Source of the DNA: CBDHFQ01 sp965262565
GTDB lineage: Bacteria > Bacteroidota > Bacteroidia > J057
Direction of reading: 5' to 3'
Assembly (NCBI GenBank): GCA_965262565.1
Contig: CBDHFQ010000033.1
Span: 353,042-417,041 of the forward strand
Length of the DNA: 64,000 nt
Shown: positions 18,855 through 27,608 of the stretch, in pieces
Position numbering within the stretch: the stretch's first letter is position 1
How the letters are laid out: every line of letters starts with the position of its first letter
The notes under the pieces: model-generated
Seen by the model: only the letters and a program-made list of their open reading frames with translations
What the model was told of the DNA's origin: nothing
Databases searched by the model: none
Position numbers and translations under genes: made by a program

Positions 18855-19880
18855 TCAGTTTGTAAGTAATATCGCATGTTCATCTGGATCGCGGACCAAT
18901 ATTGCTTCTTGAAAGTCAAAAGCTTCATGAGATAACTTGATAATTTCCTGAGAGACGAAAGATACTTCATGTTGTTTGAGTAAGTTCACTAGCTCAGAAA
19001 GATTGGGAATTCTTATGTGCGTATGCCAATGCCAAAGATCTGTTACTGCACTTGTTTCGGGATAGGGTCTTCCTCCCGGAGGAGCTAAGTATTGTAAAAA
19101 CTCTACTCCATACCCTTCTTTTGCATGAAGCCCAGTAATTAATAGATGGGCACCAAATACCTGGTTGAGACGTTCCTGTTCCGGGCCATAATTTTCACTA
19201 TTGCCGGCTACTGTTAATCCTATCAATTCGCTGTAAAACTTAGTGCTAAGTACTGTGGAAGAAATCCCTATAGCCGTATGATCAATTCCAAGAAATAAAT
19301 GGTTGGATTGTTGCCATTTGGGATTTCCTTTTCCAGGTGGATATTGGATAATTTCTAAATTGTGCCCATCGGGATCCCTGAAATAAAAAGCTGAGATTCC
19401 TGAGGCTGCCTGGATATATTCAGGAAGCGTCTGTGGTGCTGTAGATACATGTTGTACCTGATTTTTTCTGAGTATTTGGTAAGCACTGTCTATGTCGCTC
19501 ACCACAATTGCCACATGCTGAAACCATAAATCGTTGCTTTGTGAATCTAACGGGATTTTTTTTCTCGAAGCAGAATGTTCAAACTCCATTAGTTGTATTT
19601 GCTCATTTCCCAAGGCTAGGGTTACCATCTTTACAAGTCCAGGTGAGCCAGACAGTCCAAATAAGGGTTGGATAATGGACCCATTTACTTCATGTTTAGA
19701 TACCACTTTAAACGGAAGAATGTTGGTATAGAAATCTGTGGCTTCCTCTAAATTAGATACGGTAATGCTAACCCTTTCTACTTCTAGCGCTGACTGCCCG
19801 GATAATTTAGTAGTCCCGAAGACGCATATTAGGCCTGTAAGACAAATTAAGTGAGTGAAAGTTGTTCGTAAGTTATTCAT
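18855..19880 (-). CDS. secreted protein with two VOC domains
   Basis: A 341-residue protein. The open frame begins one codon earlier at a TTG; ATG 19880 is the better start. A signal peptide (LICLTGLICVFGTTKLSG) precedes a first VOC domain (about 35-165, VERVSITVSNLEEATDFYTNIL to YFRDPDGHNLEIIQYP) and a second (about 195-335, IDHTAIGISSTVLSTKFYSELI to VRDPDEHAILL). Secreted tandem-VOC proteins are found in Bacteroidota; the activity is unknown. It lies 43 bases upstream of the GH15 gene on the same strand and may be co-transcribed with it. Confidence 0.88.
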   Translation of the reverse strand: MNNLRTTFTHLICLTGLICVFGTTKLSGQSALEVERVSITVSNLEEATDFYTNILPFKVVSKHEVNGSIIQPLFGLSGSPGLVKMVTLALGNEQIQLMEFEHSASRKKIPLDSQSNDLWFQHVAIVVSDIDSAYQILRKNQVQHVSTAPQTLPEYIQAASGISAFYFRDPDGHNLEIIQYPPGKGNPKWQQSNHLFLGIDHTAIGISSTVLSTKFYSELIGLTVAGNSENYGPEQERLNQVFGAHLLITGLHAKEGYGVEFLQYLAPPGGRPYPETSAVTDLWHWHTHIRIPNLSELVNLLKQHEVSFVSQEIIKLSHEAFDFQEAILVRDPDEHAILLTN

Positions 19881-20313
19881 CAAATATTGGGGATCTGGTA
19901 ATTACTGACTGATAAATCGGGTATTTTATTCATATATGGTGTCAGTTAGAAGATGAAAACCTGGATTAAAGCTATATTTGTTGCTATTTAGTATTCGATT
20001 CAGTGGGTTAGAAGAATATGTACCTACATCGATCACTTCATTACAGCTACAGAATGTTCGATTGCTTTCATTACACAGGATCTTATACTTCTTAATTCTG
20101 GAAGATCCTTTAGCTAAAAAATTGGTCTCCTATCGTACATTTTTTACCTTATATGATTGGTATATTTGTACCTCTTTATTAAGAAACTTTATCAGAAGGT
20201 GATATTTATGCTTCATGTGGTCTTTTGATGGTATTTTAATAAAGGCCAGAGATGACTAGTACTGTTAGGAGATTCTTTAGTCTTTTGTGAAAGGCTTACA
20301 TTAAACTAACTAA
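19881..20313. other. non-coding region between divergent genes
   Basis: This region separates the minus-strand VOC gene and plus-strand ytxJ. A match to the Bacteroidota -7 consensus TAnnTTTG (TATATTTG) is at 19973-19980, but no convincing -33 element is seen at the right spacing. The small frame 19978-20202 lacks a good start and was not called. Confidence 0.4.
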
Positions 20314-20730
20314 ATGAATAAAATAATGGACATATTAAAGTCTTGGATTTCCCCTGGTAATGAGAGTGGTACAGAAGTGAGTGAATTTTCATGGATTAAA
20401 CTGGATCATCGAACACAAGTAAAGGATTTACTTGACATATCCCAACAACGTCCCATTATCATTTTTAAGCATTCTACCAGATGTGGGATTAGTGCCGCTG
20501 TAAAAGCACATCTTGCTAAAGAGTGGAATTTCTCTCAAAAGGAACTTCCTTTCTATTATTTGGATTTAATTACCTATAGGGCTTTATCAAATGAGATTGC
20601 AGAAACGTTGAATATATGGCATCAATCGCCTCAAATTATCTTGATATATAAAGGAGAAGTTGTTTTTCATACATCTCATCATGCGATCGATATACATAAA
20701 ATTCAGACAGAATTTGATAAAATAGGTTAA
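20314..20730 (+). CDS. ytxJ: bacillithiol-system redox protein YtxJ (monothiol bacilliredoxin)
   Basis: A 138-residue thioredoxin-fold protein with the YtxJ/DUF2847 signature KHSTRCGIS, where Cys57 is the single active thiol in a TRCGIS context. The cis-proline region SPQIILIYKGE is present. Members remove bacillithiol from mixed disulfides on proteins (de-bacillithiolation), implying that the organism makes bacillithiol. It is monocistronic and closed by a clear terminator at 20763-20797. The start could alternatively be the Met five residues in. Confidence 0.92.
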   Translation: MNKIMDILKSWISPGNESGTEVSEFSWIKLDHRTQVKDLLDISQQRPIIIFKHSTRCGISAAVKAHLAKEWNFSQKELPFYYLDLITYRALSNEIAETLNIWHQSPQIILIYKGEVVFHTSHHAIDIHKIQTEFDKIG

Positions 20731-20762
20731 TTTAAAAGGGTATTATTTTCATGAAAATATGA

Positions 20763-20797
20763 ACGGCTTCCCATTTAGGAGGGAAGCCGTATTTTTG
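20763..20797 (+). terminator. intrinsic terminator after ytxJ
   Basis: A perfect 10-bp GC-rich stem ACGGCTTCCC / GGGAAGCCGT with an 8-base loop (ATTTAGGA), followed by ATTTTTGTTT. It begins 33 bases after the ytxJ stop. Confidence 0.92.
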
Positions 20798-21268
20798 TTT
20801 GAAAAGTTCATTTCACTGTTCGATTCGACAGTTTTTTTTAATGATTGGTTACCATTCAGGTATTTATACAATACATATTTAAACAAAGAGCAGAAAAAAA
20901 AATTAATAAAACATTATAGGTGGTAAGATTTTTGTGAAGATGTTATGAAAACTAGGACGTGTGGCTCTTTTGATGAATAAAATACATCCATTCGAAAATT
21001 TATGTAGGTATTTTAAGGATATGGGAACAGTTTCTTTCGATCTATGTAGTAATTGGATCAAATAAGTATAAAGAAAGATTCTTAAAGTAAAGCGGTAGAG
21101 ATTTTGGCTAGACAATTTTAGCTTTGCCTACATAAATAGATCGAGTAGTCTTACAATAAAAAAGAAACTTAAAGAATATTAGTCATAAATAGGATTTTAA
21201 GGAGCTTTAAGTAATTGGCCCATAAAAGACATGAGATGTTAAAGATGGGTACGATAAATTGAGATAGA
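20798..21268. other. AT-rich non-coding stretch upstream of the M23 peptidase
   Basis: No credible gene on either strand. It presumably contains the promoter of the M23 peptidase gene at 21269. No GC-rich hairpin or strong repeat is visible. Confidence 0.4.
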
Positions 21269-21841
21269 ATGAAAAATTATTTATTCAGCGCAACTTTGTT
21301 AGCTACTGGTACCTGGTTTATGTTGAACGGTCCTGAAAAAGTGGTAGGTCCAGTGGAGCCTATCACCTGGTCTGAAAGCGAAAACAACCTAAAAATTCAG
21401 CAAGCACAATTAAGAAGAGTCCATCTTTCAGATTTGTTGGAGAGTCCCAGAATAAGACCTGTTTCTCGTGATGTTCCTATTAGCAGCTATTTTGGATTTA
21501 GGTTTCATCCCGTATATAACAAGAAGAAAATGCACCTCGGAGTAGATTTTCCTGCTCCGGTAGGAAGTCCTGTAAGAGCCACCGCTGGTGGTGTAATTAT
21601 GGAAGCCATAACAAGATCAGATAGTAGTAATTATGGTAAGCATATTATTATAGGCCATGATGATGTACACATTACTTTATATGCACACCTGTCCAAAATT
21701 TATGTTGAAAAGGGAGAGGAAGTTCACATTGGTGATACTATCGGTCTGGTAGGTAATACAGGTGTTTCAACGAATCCGCATTTGCACTATGAGGTAATGA
21801 AATATGGTGAGTACAAGAACCCCTTAGATTATTTCGAATAG
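21269..21841 (+). CDS. M23 family (LytM/lysostaphin-like) peptidase
   Basis: A 190-residue protein with an N-terminal hydrophobic signal/anchor (LFSATLLATGTWFMLNG) and one M23 domain. Zinc ligands are visible: the HLGVD block (His89, Asp93) and HLHYE (His171, His173), with HITLYAHLSKI and VGNTGVSTNPHLH typical of active family members. Such enzymes cut peptidoglycan cross-bridges, or act as murein hydrolase activators when degenerate; all ligands are present here. It is single-gene, followed by a terminator at 21877-21917. Confidence 0.92.
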   Translation: MKNYLFSATLLATGTWFMLNGPEKVVGPVEPITWSESENNLKIQQAQLRRVHLSDLLESPRIRPVSRDVPISSYFGFRFHPVYNKKKMHLGVDFPAPVGSPVRATAGGVIMEAITRSDSSNYGKHIIIGHDDVHITLYAHLSKIYVEKGEEVHIGDTIGLVGNTGVSTNPHLHYEVMKYGEYKNPLDYFE

Positions 21842-21876
21842 AGGTAATAATATAATTCGAAATTTTTGTCTATTCT

Positions 21877-21917
21877 ATGGTGATGGATGCAAATAGTACC
21901 TGTCACCATCTTTTTTT
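21877..21917 (+). terminator. intrinsic terminator after the M23 gene
   Basis: A 7-bp stem ATGGTGA / TCACCAT with a 19-base loop, followed by C and seven T residues, 35 bases after the stop codon. Confidence 0.75.
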
Positions 21918-22495
21918 ACCAACTGTTCATCTACATTGTCGAAGCTGTATGATCTTATGTATAGATGGTAAATCAATTCATAAGATTTAGCTGAAACTTA
22001 TGCATTACATTCAGATTCTACCCACTTCATACTGGAAAGGTGAAATATTTACTAAAGTAATTAGTGCTTTACTTACCCTTATCCATGAGTAAATCTCAGA
22101 AATAAATGTTTCGAATGACAGGTGTACATCTGTTTGAGAAATACATTTTTTTCACCTAAATATTTATAAATATTATCATAAGAATGGTAAATATATTTTC
22201 ATATAAAAATATATACTAGCAGATTATTAATCAATTGGTGTATATATGACAAAAATTGTACATCCTGTTCATACCCTATTTCTTACCATTTATACATGCG
22301 ATTCATACTGATCAGAATAGTCAAGTGGAGGTTCATTCAATTTGTCATCTGATTTGGTTTGAAATTACATATTTTATTCATGAAACTATCATATGATGTG
22401 ATATAACATGTAAAAATTATTTCATCATATGTTATAAAAGGCAGGCATTTTATATAAGCAATAATTTTAATCACACACCATTGAAAAATGTTATC
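21918..22495. other. palindrome-rich non-coding leader
   Basis: This 578-base AT-rich stretch contains a perfect 16-base palindrome at 22159-22174 (AATATTTATAAATATT) and two competing inverted repeats at 22390-22436. No coding frame is convincing. It may hold the promoter and leader of the unknown gene at 22496. Confidence 0.5.
22390..22436 (+). promoter_or_regulatory. two mutually exclusive inverted repeats upstream of 22496
   Basis: Pair 1 is CATATGATG (22390-22398) with CATCATATG (22423-22431). Pair 2 is TATAACAT (22402-22409) with ATGTTATA (22429-22436). The 3' arms overlap at 22429-22431, so only one hairpin can form at a time. The position 60 bases before the start is suitable for an operator or a leader switch. 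The low GC content makes RNA stems weak, so a protein-binding site is equally possible. Confidence 0.35.
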
Positions 22496-22960
22496 ATGCA
22501 AGACCAAGTTATTCAAACCATTGTTAAGCGATTCAAGCAAGTTGGAAATCCTGCGCATATTCCTCTACTGAGGACAAGCCAAAGAGGGAAAAATATTTTT
22601 CAGGCTAGAATGATAGAGGATCAGGGAATTATAGTAGATAATTTACCTGAAAGTGAAGCACTTCTTCCTTGGGAAGTATTTACAGAAACCATTCAGTTAT
22701 TAGAAAGTAAGGGAGGGAAAGCTAGAAAGGGTAGCTCAACAGCGAAGTTGGGAAGCGAAAAACTCCCGTTAGATTCTATAGAAGGACACATCGCTTACAA
22801 AGTATTTAATAAACAAGAAGGAGACACCATCCTTAGAAGAATCAGCCCCATCACTGGTATACTGCGTTGGGCTAGAATGGTTGAAAATAAACCAGGGGAA
22901 TTAGTTCTTACCTTTCAGGTTTCTGCTAGCGCAAGCACAGGTGCAAATGGACACCATTAA
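22496..22960 (+). CDS. conserved-looking protein of unknown function
   Basis: A 154-residue soluble protein with no signal peptide. The frame is open from a TTG at 22481, but ATG 22496 (MQDQVIQTIVKRFKQVG) is the better start. Features are an N-terminal amphipathic helix, a basic Gly/Lys/Ser-rich middle (SKGGKARKGSSTAKLG) and a beta-rich C-terminal half (EGHIAYKVFNKQEGDTILRR, ELVLTFQVSA). The basic middle could contact nucleic acid, but no family is recognised. It stands alone with a long structured upstream region. Confidence 0.65.
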   Translation: MQDQVIQTIVKRFKQVGNPAHIPLLRTSQRGKNIFQARMIEDQGIIVDNLPESEALLPWEVFTETIQLLESKGGKARKGSSTAKLGSEKLPLDSIEGHIAYKVFNKQEGDTILRRISPITGILRWARMVENKPGELVLTFQVSASASTGANGHH

Positions 22961-23079
22961 TAGATAAATTCCACTTGTCTAATAGCTTAACCAGCCATTT
23001 TTTTCTTGCGTTTTTATGTATTATCCATTTCCTTTAAAGCGCTAGCATTTTTTTATCTTTTATTATTAAGTATAGGAAT

Positions 23080-23751
23080 TTGAAGTTGTCGATATACTAT
23101 TTAAGAGTAGGGAGTTATCTATTTACTTTCCTATTGTTTATCCATTGTGCATCAGCTCAGATTCAGTTATCCCAAATAAAACTAAGCTACAACAAAGAAG
23201 GTATTCCTAAATTACTCAAGGTCACAGCTTCAGAAGCTAAACACAATCTTCTTATCGTCCCACTAGTAGAAACTACCGATTATCAGTCGGATAGTATTTC
23301 CTGGCAAATTGTGGGGACAACGAAACAGGATTTAGAAGGAATTATTCGATTAGTACATTCGTCAACTAGAGATGAAAAAGCTTGTTGGCGATGCGAATTT
23401 GAGCAACAAATAGTCATGAGTTGTCCTATGGATACGGCCAATCAAAGTTATACCTCATGGCAAATTACTTATGAAGGAGATACATCAATTTTAAGGCAAA
23501 TTCCAGATAGATTAACATTTCTTTCTGATTTTGTACTTTTTCATGTTTATGCTCCTTTCTCTATAAATTATGCTCATGGAGAAACGTTAGCTATGTATAT
23601 CGATGAACCTCTATTGGCGTATAACATCGTTAAAACCAACCTAAGGAAAATTGACATTAACTCAATTTCCTCATCAACGTTACCTCCTTTGCCCGTTCAA
23701 ATTATGGCCGCCTTTCAAATTATTATTTTTCGGCTAAATTATTTAGGATAA
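23080..23751 (+). CDS. secreted protein of unknown function, TTG start
   Basis: A 223-residue protein. The only plausible starts near the signal peptide are TTG codons (23080, or 23086), because no ATG precedes the hydrophobic segment SYLFTFLLFIHCASA, after which cleavage before QIQ is likely. The mature part shows alternating strands and a WRCEFEQQ segment. No family is recognised. Its last 9 bases overlap the convergent ArsC-like gene (23743-24096). Confidence 0.6.
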   Translation: MKLSIYYLRVGSYLFTFLLFIHCASAQIQLSQIKLSYNKEGIPKLLKVTASEAKHNLLIVPLVETTDYQSDSISWQIVGTTKQDLEGIIRLVHSSTRDEKACWRCEFEQQIVMSCPMDTANQSYTSWQITYEGDTSILRQIPDRLTFLSDFVLFHVYAPFSINYAHGETLAMYIDEPLLAYNIVKTNLRKIDINSISSSTLPPLPVQIMAAFQIIIFRLNYLG

Positions 23752-24096
23752 CAAGGCTTCTTTAGCTCCTACAACTACTTTTTTGGCACTTCCAATAAAA
23801 ATATCTTCCCCAACTACAATCACTGGTCTTTTGAGAAATGTGTACTCCTCTAAAATGTAGCGCTTATAATCTTCTTCTGCCAACTCCCGTTCGTTCAAGC
23901 CTAGTTGTCTGTACTTCATGGCTCTTCTGCTAAAAAGGGCTTCATAAGAACCTGCTCTTTTATACATTTCTTCCAGCTGAGCTTCCGTAATAGGGTGGGT
24001 CTTGATCTCCTGTAGCTCGACCTCTTCACCAGGAGCTAATTCACTGAGAACGCGCTTACAGGTATTACAACTAGCCAGATAATATATTTTTTTCAA
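23743..24096 (-). CDS. ArsC/Spx family thioredoxin-fold protein
   Basis: A 117-residue protein with the N-terminal pattern YYLASCNTCKRVL (Cys10-x2-Cys13), then FSRRAMKYRQLGL and a C-terminal LKRPVIVVGEDIFIG strand, matching the ArsC/Spx/MgsR family. Members are arsenate reductases or regulators that contact RNA polymerase. The CxxC and short length do not decide between them. The start is 1 base after the stop of the phasin-like gene, so the two are almost certainly co-transcribed. Confidence 0.88.
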   Translation of the reverse strand: MKKIYYLASCNTCKRVLSELAPGEEVELQEIKTHPITEAQLEEMYKRAGSYEALFSRRAMKYRQLGLNERELAEEDYKRYILEEYTFLKRPVIVVGEDIFIGSAKKVVVGAKEALLS

Positions 24097-24097
24097 C

Positions 24098-24415
24098 TTA
24101 CTGCTTTATTTGCTGTTCCAATGAGTCGAGCCTTGATTCGATGCTGGTCAATCTTTCACTCAATGCTGTCCATTCAGCTTTAGAAGAAAAATTAAAATTA
24201 GCGATCACATTTTCGGCCATAGATTTAAACTTACCTTCTATTTCTTCCTTTCTTGAATCAACACTATCCGCAAAGTCAGTTAGAATTTTCTTCCCTTCTT
24301 CTTCTGAAATTTTCCCTTTTCCTACAAGCTCATCAATGGATTCTTGTAGTCTTTCTGCTGTCAAGGCCACCAGCCCCACACCAGTATAAACAAACTTTTT
24401 TAGTAGGTCTTCCAT
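24098..24415 (-). CDS. phasin-like small helical protein
   Basis: A 105-residue protein starting at ATG 24415 (MEDLLKKF); the frame extends to a TTG at 24427. It has a short hydrophobic/Gly segment (FVYTGVGLVALTAERLQESI), then KGKISEEEGKKILTDF and a C-terminal coiled coil (LSERLTSIESRLDSLEQQI). This pattern is typical of proteins annotated as phasin or polyhydroxyalkanoate synthesis regulator. No PHA genes are nearby, so a general coiled-coil scaffold role is equally possible. It is followed after 1 base by the ArsC-like gene. Confidence 0.8.
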   Translation of the reverse strand: MEDLLKKFVYTGVGLVALTAERLQESIDELVGKGKISEEEGKKILTDFADSVDSRKEEIEGKFKSMAENVIANFNFSSKAEWTALSERLTSIESRLDSLEQQIKQ

Positions 24416-24508
24416 GTTAATTACCAATTGATCAGAAATTTAATGTAATTTTTTTTCTCAACCATTTCTTTTTTCCTTTTTTATCTCCATAACAATTAAT
24501 AAGCATAT

Positions 24509-25246
24509 ATGGCAGATACTTATATTGAAAGCCAAAAACCCAAAATGGCCCTATTGATAGATGGGGATAATGCCCGACCCAGTTTGTTAGACAAATATAT
24601 TTCAGAAGTGGGAAAACATGGAATCATCACAGTAAGGCGAATTTATGGGGATTGGACCACACATCAAATGAATGGCTGGAAGGATAAGCTAAATCACCAC
24701 GCTGTTCAACCCATCCAACAGTTTAGATATACTGTAGGAAAGAACGCAACAGACAGCGCCCTTATTATAGATGCTATGGATACACTTCACAGTGGCTTAG
24801 TGGATGGATTTTGTATCACTTCCAGTGATAGTGATTATACCAGATTGGCTACAAGAATCAGGGAATCGGGTATTTTTGTCATGGGAATAGGCGAAAAAAA
24901 GACCCCAAGGCCCTTTGTAAATGCCTGTAATTTATTTATTTACGCTGAAAATTTAATTCCCGACATTTCAGGTGGCAGATCAGGTACTTCGAGTAATACG
25001 TCGAAACAGGATAATGATCCGACTTCTATTCTGACTGAGGCCTACGAATTAGCCTCTGGAGATGATGATTGGGTGAGGTTATCAGCTATTGGTACTCAAT
25101 TAAGGCAACTCGATCCCGGCTTTGATCCAAGAAGTTTTGGCCACAAACTATTATCCAAACTAATTAAAAGCCTTCCACATATTTTTGAGTGGAGGTATGA
25201 ACGTACTGAAGGGCCTTCAGCTATTTATGTCAGAATGAAGGATTGA
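24509..25246 (+). CDS. NYN-domain ribonuclease-like protein with OST-HTH/LOTUS domain
   Basis: A 245-residue protein. The N-terminal NYN (LabA/DUF88) PIN-like domain has the acidic residues expected for a metal-dependent RNase: IDGDN (Asp18, Asp20), ATDSALIID (Asp82, Asp88) and SSDSDY (Asp107, Asp109). A short Gly/Ser linker (about 153-170) leads to an OST-HTH/LOTUS-like domain (about 171-240: LTEAYELA, WVRLSAIGTQLRQLDPGFDPRSFGHKLLSKLIKSLP). This architecture is known in bacteria and is thought to process or bind RNA; the target RNA is unknown. It is divergent from the phasin-like gene. Confidence 0.9.
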   Translation: MADTYIESQKPKMALLIDGDNARPSLLDKYISEVGKHGIITVRRIYGDWTTHQMNGWKDKLNHHAVQPIQQFRYTVGKNATDSALIIDAMDTLHSGLVDGFCITSSDSDYTRLATRIRESGIFVMGIGEKKTPRPFVNACNLFIYAENLIPDISGGRSGTSSNTSKQDNDPTSILTEAYELASGDDDWVRLSAIGTQLRQLDPGFDPRSFGHKLLSKLIKSLPHIFEWRYERTEGPSAIYVRMKD

Positions 25247-25321
25247 AATTGTCACCTTTGGTTAGGGGAAATTGTTAATAAATAGAATATCAGATTGTCT
25301 AATCTATTAATCATATCTTAA

Positions 25322-25537
25322 ATGAAGACCCCTCGAATAATTACCCTCTATTTTGACAGAGCTACCTTTGATCAAGGATACGTTCATGTGAATGAAAAAC
25401 TGTACACTATTATCCCGGAAGAGGAAATAGAAAGTTTGAAATACTTTGTTCAGTCAGCCACGGCAGAAGGAGTGTATATCAGTGTGGCACTTATCTCAAA
25501 AAAAGATGCGACTAAAGGAACTGTAGGGTTTAAGTAG
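25322..25537 (+). CDS. small hypothetical protein
   Basis: A 71-residue soluble protein (MKTPRIITLYFDRATFDQGYV to KKDATKGTVGFK) with a predicted alpha/beta pattern and no signal peptide. The ATG at 25322 and codon use look genuine, and no overlapping frame competes. It lies 75 bases after the NYN/OST-HTH gene on the same strand. No family is recognised. Confidence 0.5.
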   Translation: MKTPRIITLYFDRATFDQGYVHVNEKLYTIIPEEEIESLKYFVQSATAEGVYISVALISKKDATKGTVGFK

Positions 25538-25730
25538 TACAGGGAGAGCATTAGCTTGTTTATCAAAAGGGAAAAGTAAGGAGTTATATAACCATTGGAC
25601 AGATTACCAATTGGAAAATTGATGCATATACTAATAGGGAAGTTATTAAGGTAATTAATACCGTTCCTATATGTTCATGTCAGATTTTCATTGTATTTTG
25701 TAGTCTCAGGATAAGAATAGTCTATCAATT

Positions 25731-27587
25731 ATGGTAATTAACTTTTTACTTAAACACTTGCATCATACCCCCCTCATCAAAACGGGAGTATTCCTATTGG
25801 CACTTCTCTTTTCTAATCAACTTGCTCACGCTCAATGGGAACTCGTCGCTAATGCAAATCACCCACGTTGGGAAGCCCCAGCCGTTAAAGTAGGAGATAA
25901 AATGTTTGTCTTTGCTGGTGTGGAAACGGGTTTTAGCCTCTCCAATCACGTTGAAGTATACGATGTTAACAGCAGGGTTTGGCAGGATTTAGGAGAAATG
26001 CCTCAAATCGTGACGCATCAAGGATTTGCCTTAGTAGGAACAGATATTTGGATGGCAGGAGGGAGAAATGGCCAATTCAAAGATACTGATATTGTTCAGA
26101 TTTATGATACTCAGAATAATCTTTGGCGGGAAGGTCCTGCTCTTCCTGGGATTAGGACTGGCGGAGGGATGGTCTTCTTAAATGGCTTACTCTATTTTGT
26201 CAGTGGAATGGCAGTAACTAATGGCTTTCCAGGTAATTGTCCTAATGAAGATTCTTACAATAATCTGTTTGTATATAATCCCTCAAAACCGGAGGATGGA
26301 TGGGTAGAGAAGTCTCCTACATTAAATTCATTGAATCACTTTGGAATAGCTACTGCGCATAACAGAATTTACATGTTTGGAGGACAAGAAGGGCATGATT
26401 GTGTAGGGATAGATAGTGATCAGCAGGGAAATGGGCCGGATGTTAATTCGGTATTCGAATACGATCCGGTGACTGATAGCTGGGAGCAAAAAGCTGATAT
26501 CCCATTTAATCGTTCTCATATAGAACCGGCAACATTTTCTTACAATGGAAAAATTTATGTGTTGGGAGGAGAGGGGCCTGCAGTACAACAACTCATTTTC
26601 GATCCGATTGAAAATAGCTGGGAATTTAGCACAGATTTACCTCTTGGATTGATGGCTGCCGCTGCTAAAGTATTTGATGATGTACTGGTATTAGCCTTTG
26701 GAGCTAGTGGAGGAGGAGCAGATCTTTTTGGTGAAAGTGAGACCTATGAATTACCATTGATCAGTGATACGGAAAATGATGCTCCACGAGTAGAAACTAT
26801 TCCCAATCAGATTAAAGAAAAAGATGATGGTATTTCCTTTCAGGTAGAAGCGAGAGATCCAGATGATGGAGATATCCTCAGCTTTCAGGCAGAAGGATTG
26901 CCTGAAGGAGTAAATATTAACAGCAGTACGGGAGAGATCTCTGGTGTAGTTTCTGCAGAACCTGGAAATTACCGAGTGGTAGTTACTGTTTCCGATAATG
27001 ATGGAGGTTCTCCAGATACTAAACAGGCCTTTACTTTTAGAGTACTTGCTGCAACTACACTGCCTGTAGAATTTGCTTCATTTGAAGTGAATAGAAAAGA
27101 AAATGTGGTACACCTACAGTGGATTACCTCTCTAGAGGAAGGATTGTCCCATTTTGATATAGAGAAGAGTGCTTCCGGAAAAGACTTCGTTACCATCGGC
27201 CAATTAACACCCTCTGGAAGTCAGTATGAATATCAAGATGAAATTTATACCTATGGTACCTGGTATTACAGAATTAAAGGGGTAGATATTGATGGAAGCG
27301 AAACCTATTCGGAGATAAGATCCGTACAGTTCCAGGATATTAATGTTAGTGTCTATCCTAACCCGGGGAGTAAAGACTTTACCATCGCACTGGAAGCTTT
27401 CAAAGATAGAATAGTGAAATTAGAGTTGATTGATATGAGAGGGAGAGCTATTTGGACCTATTCTGATGTTGTAGATCGTGGGGCAGAAGCCTTACATCCA
27501 GAATGGAATCATCTCACTCCAGGGATTTATTCTCTATTAGTTGAAAGTGCTGGTGAATTGTTGCCTATTAAGGTGGTAGTGAAGTAG
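25731..27587 (+). CDS. secreted Kelch-repeat protein with Ig-like and T9SS domains
   Basis: A 618-residue protein with a signal peptide (ending HAQW). A Kelch beta-propeller spans about 35-345, with units such as MFVFAGVETGFSLSNHVEVYD, YMFGGQEGHD and IYVLGGEGPA. A cadherin-like/putative Ig (He_PIG) domain follows (about 355-445: IPNQIKEKDDGISFQVEARDP to FTFRVLA). After a segment with the FEVNRKENVVHLQWIT pattern comes a T9SS type A sorting domain (VYPNPGSKDFTI to LLPIKVVVK). The propeller probably binds glycan or protein at the cell surface. The next gene starts 21 bases later, so they probably share a transcript. Confidence 0.9.
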   Translation: MVINFLLKHLHHTPLIKTGVFLLALLFSNQLAHAQWELVANANHPRWEAPAVKVGDKMFVFAGVETGFSLSNHVEVYDVNSRVWQDLGEMPQIVTHQGFALVGTDIWMAGGRNGQFKDTDIVQIYDTQNNLWREGPALPGIRTGGGMVFLNGLLYFVSGMAVTNGFPGNCPNEDSYNNLFVYNPSKPEDGWVEKSPTLNSLNHFGIATAHNRIYMFGGQEGHDCVGIDSDQQGNGPDVNSVFEYDPVTDSWEQKADIPFNRSHIEPATFSYNGKIYVLGGEGPAVQQLIFDPIENSWEFSTDLPLGLMAAAAKVFDDVLVLAFGASGGGADLFGESETYELPLISDTENDAPRVETIPNQIKEKDDGISFQVEARDPDDGDILSFQAEGLPEGVNINSSTGEISGVVSAEPGNYRVVVTVSDNDGGSPDTKQAFTFRVLAATTLPVEFASFEVNRKENVVHLQWITSLEEGLSHFDIEKSASGKDFVTIGQLTPSGSQYEYQDEIYTYGTWYYRIKGVDIDGSETYSEIRSVQFQDINVSVYPNPGSKDFTIALEAFKDRIVKLELIDMRGRAIWTYSDVVDRGAEALHPEWNHLTPGIYSLLVESAGELLPIKVVVK

Positions 27588-27608
27588 CAAATTTATTATT
27601 TTTGTAGC

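Noticed and set aside
19978..20202. plus-strand frame between the secreted VOC gene and ytxJ
   Set aside because: No good start codon, AT-rich, no recognisable protein features.
20903..21115. minus-strand frame of 70 codons
   Set aside because: It starts without context and has no domain pattern. It lies in an AT-rich intergenic region.
27597..27604. TATTTTTG just before the CotH start as a promoter
   Set aside because: It lies 4 bases before the ATG, has no -33 element, and the CotH gene is more likely transcribed with the Kelch gene.
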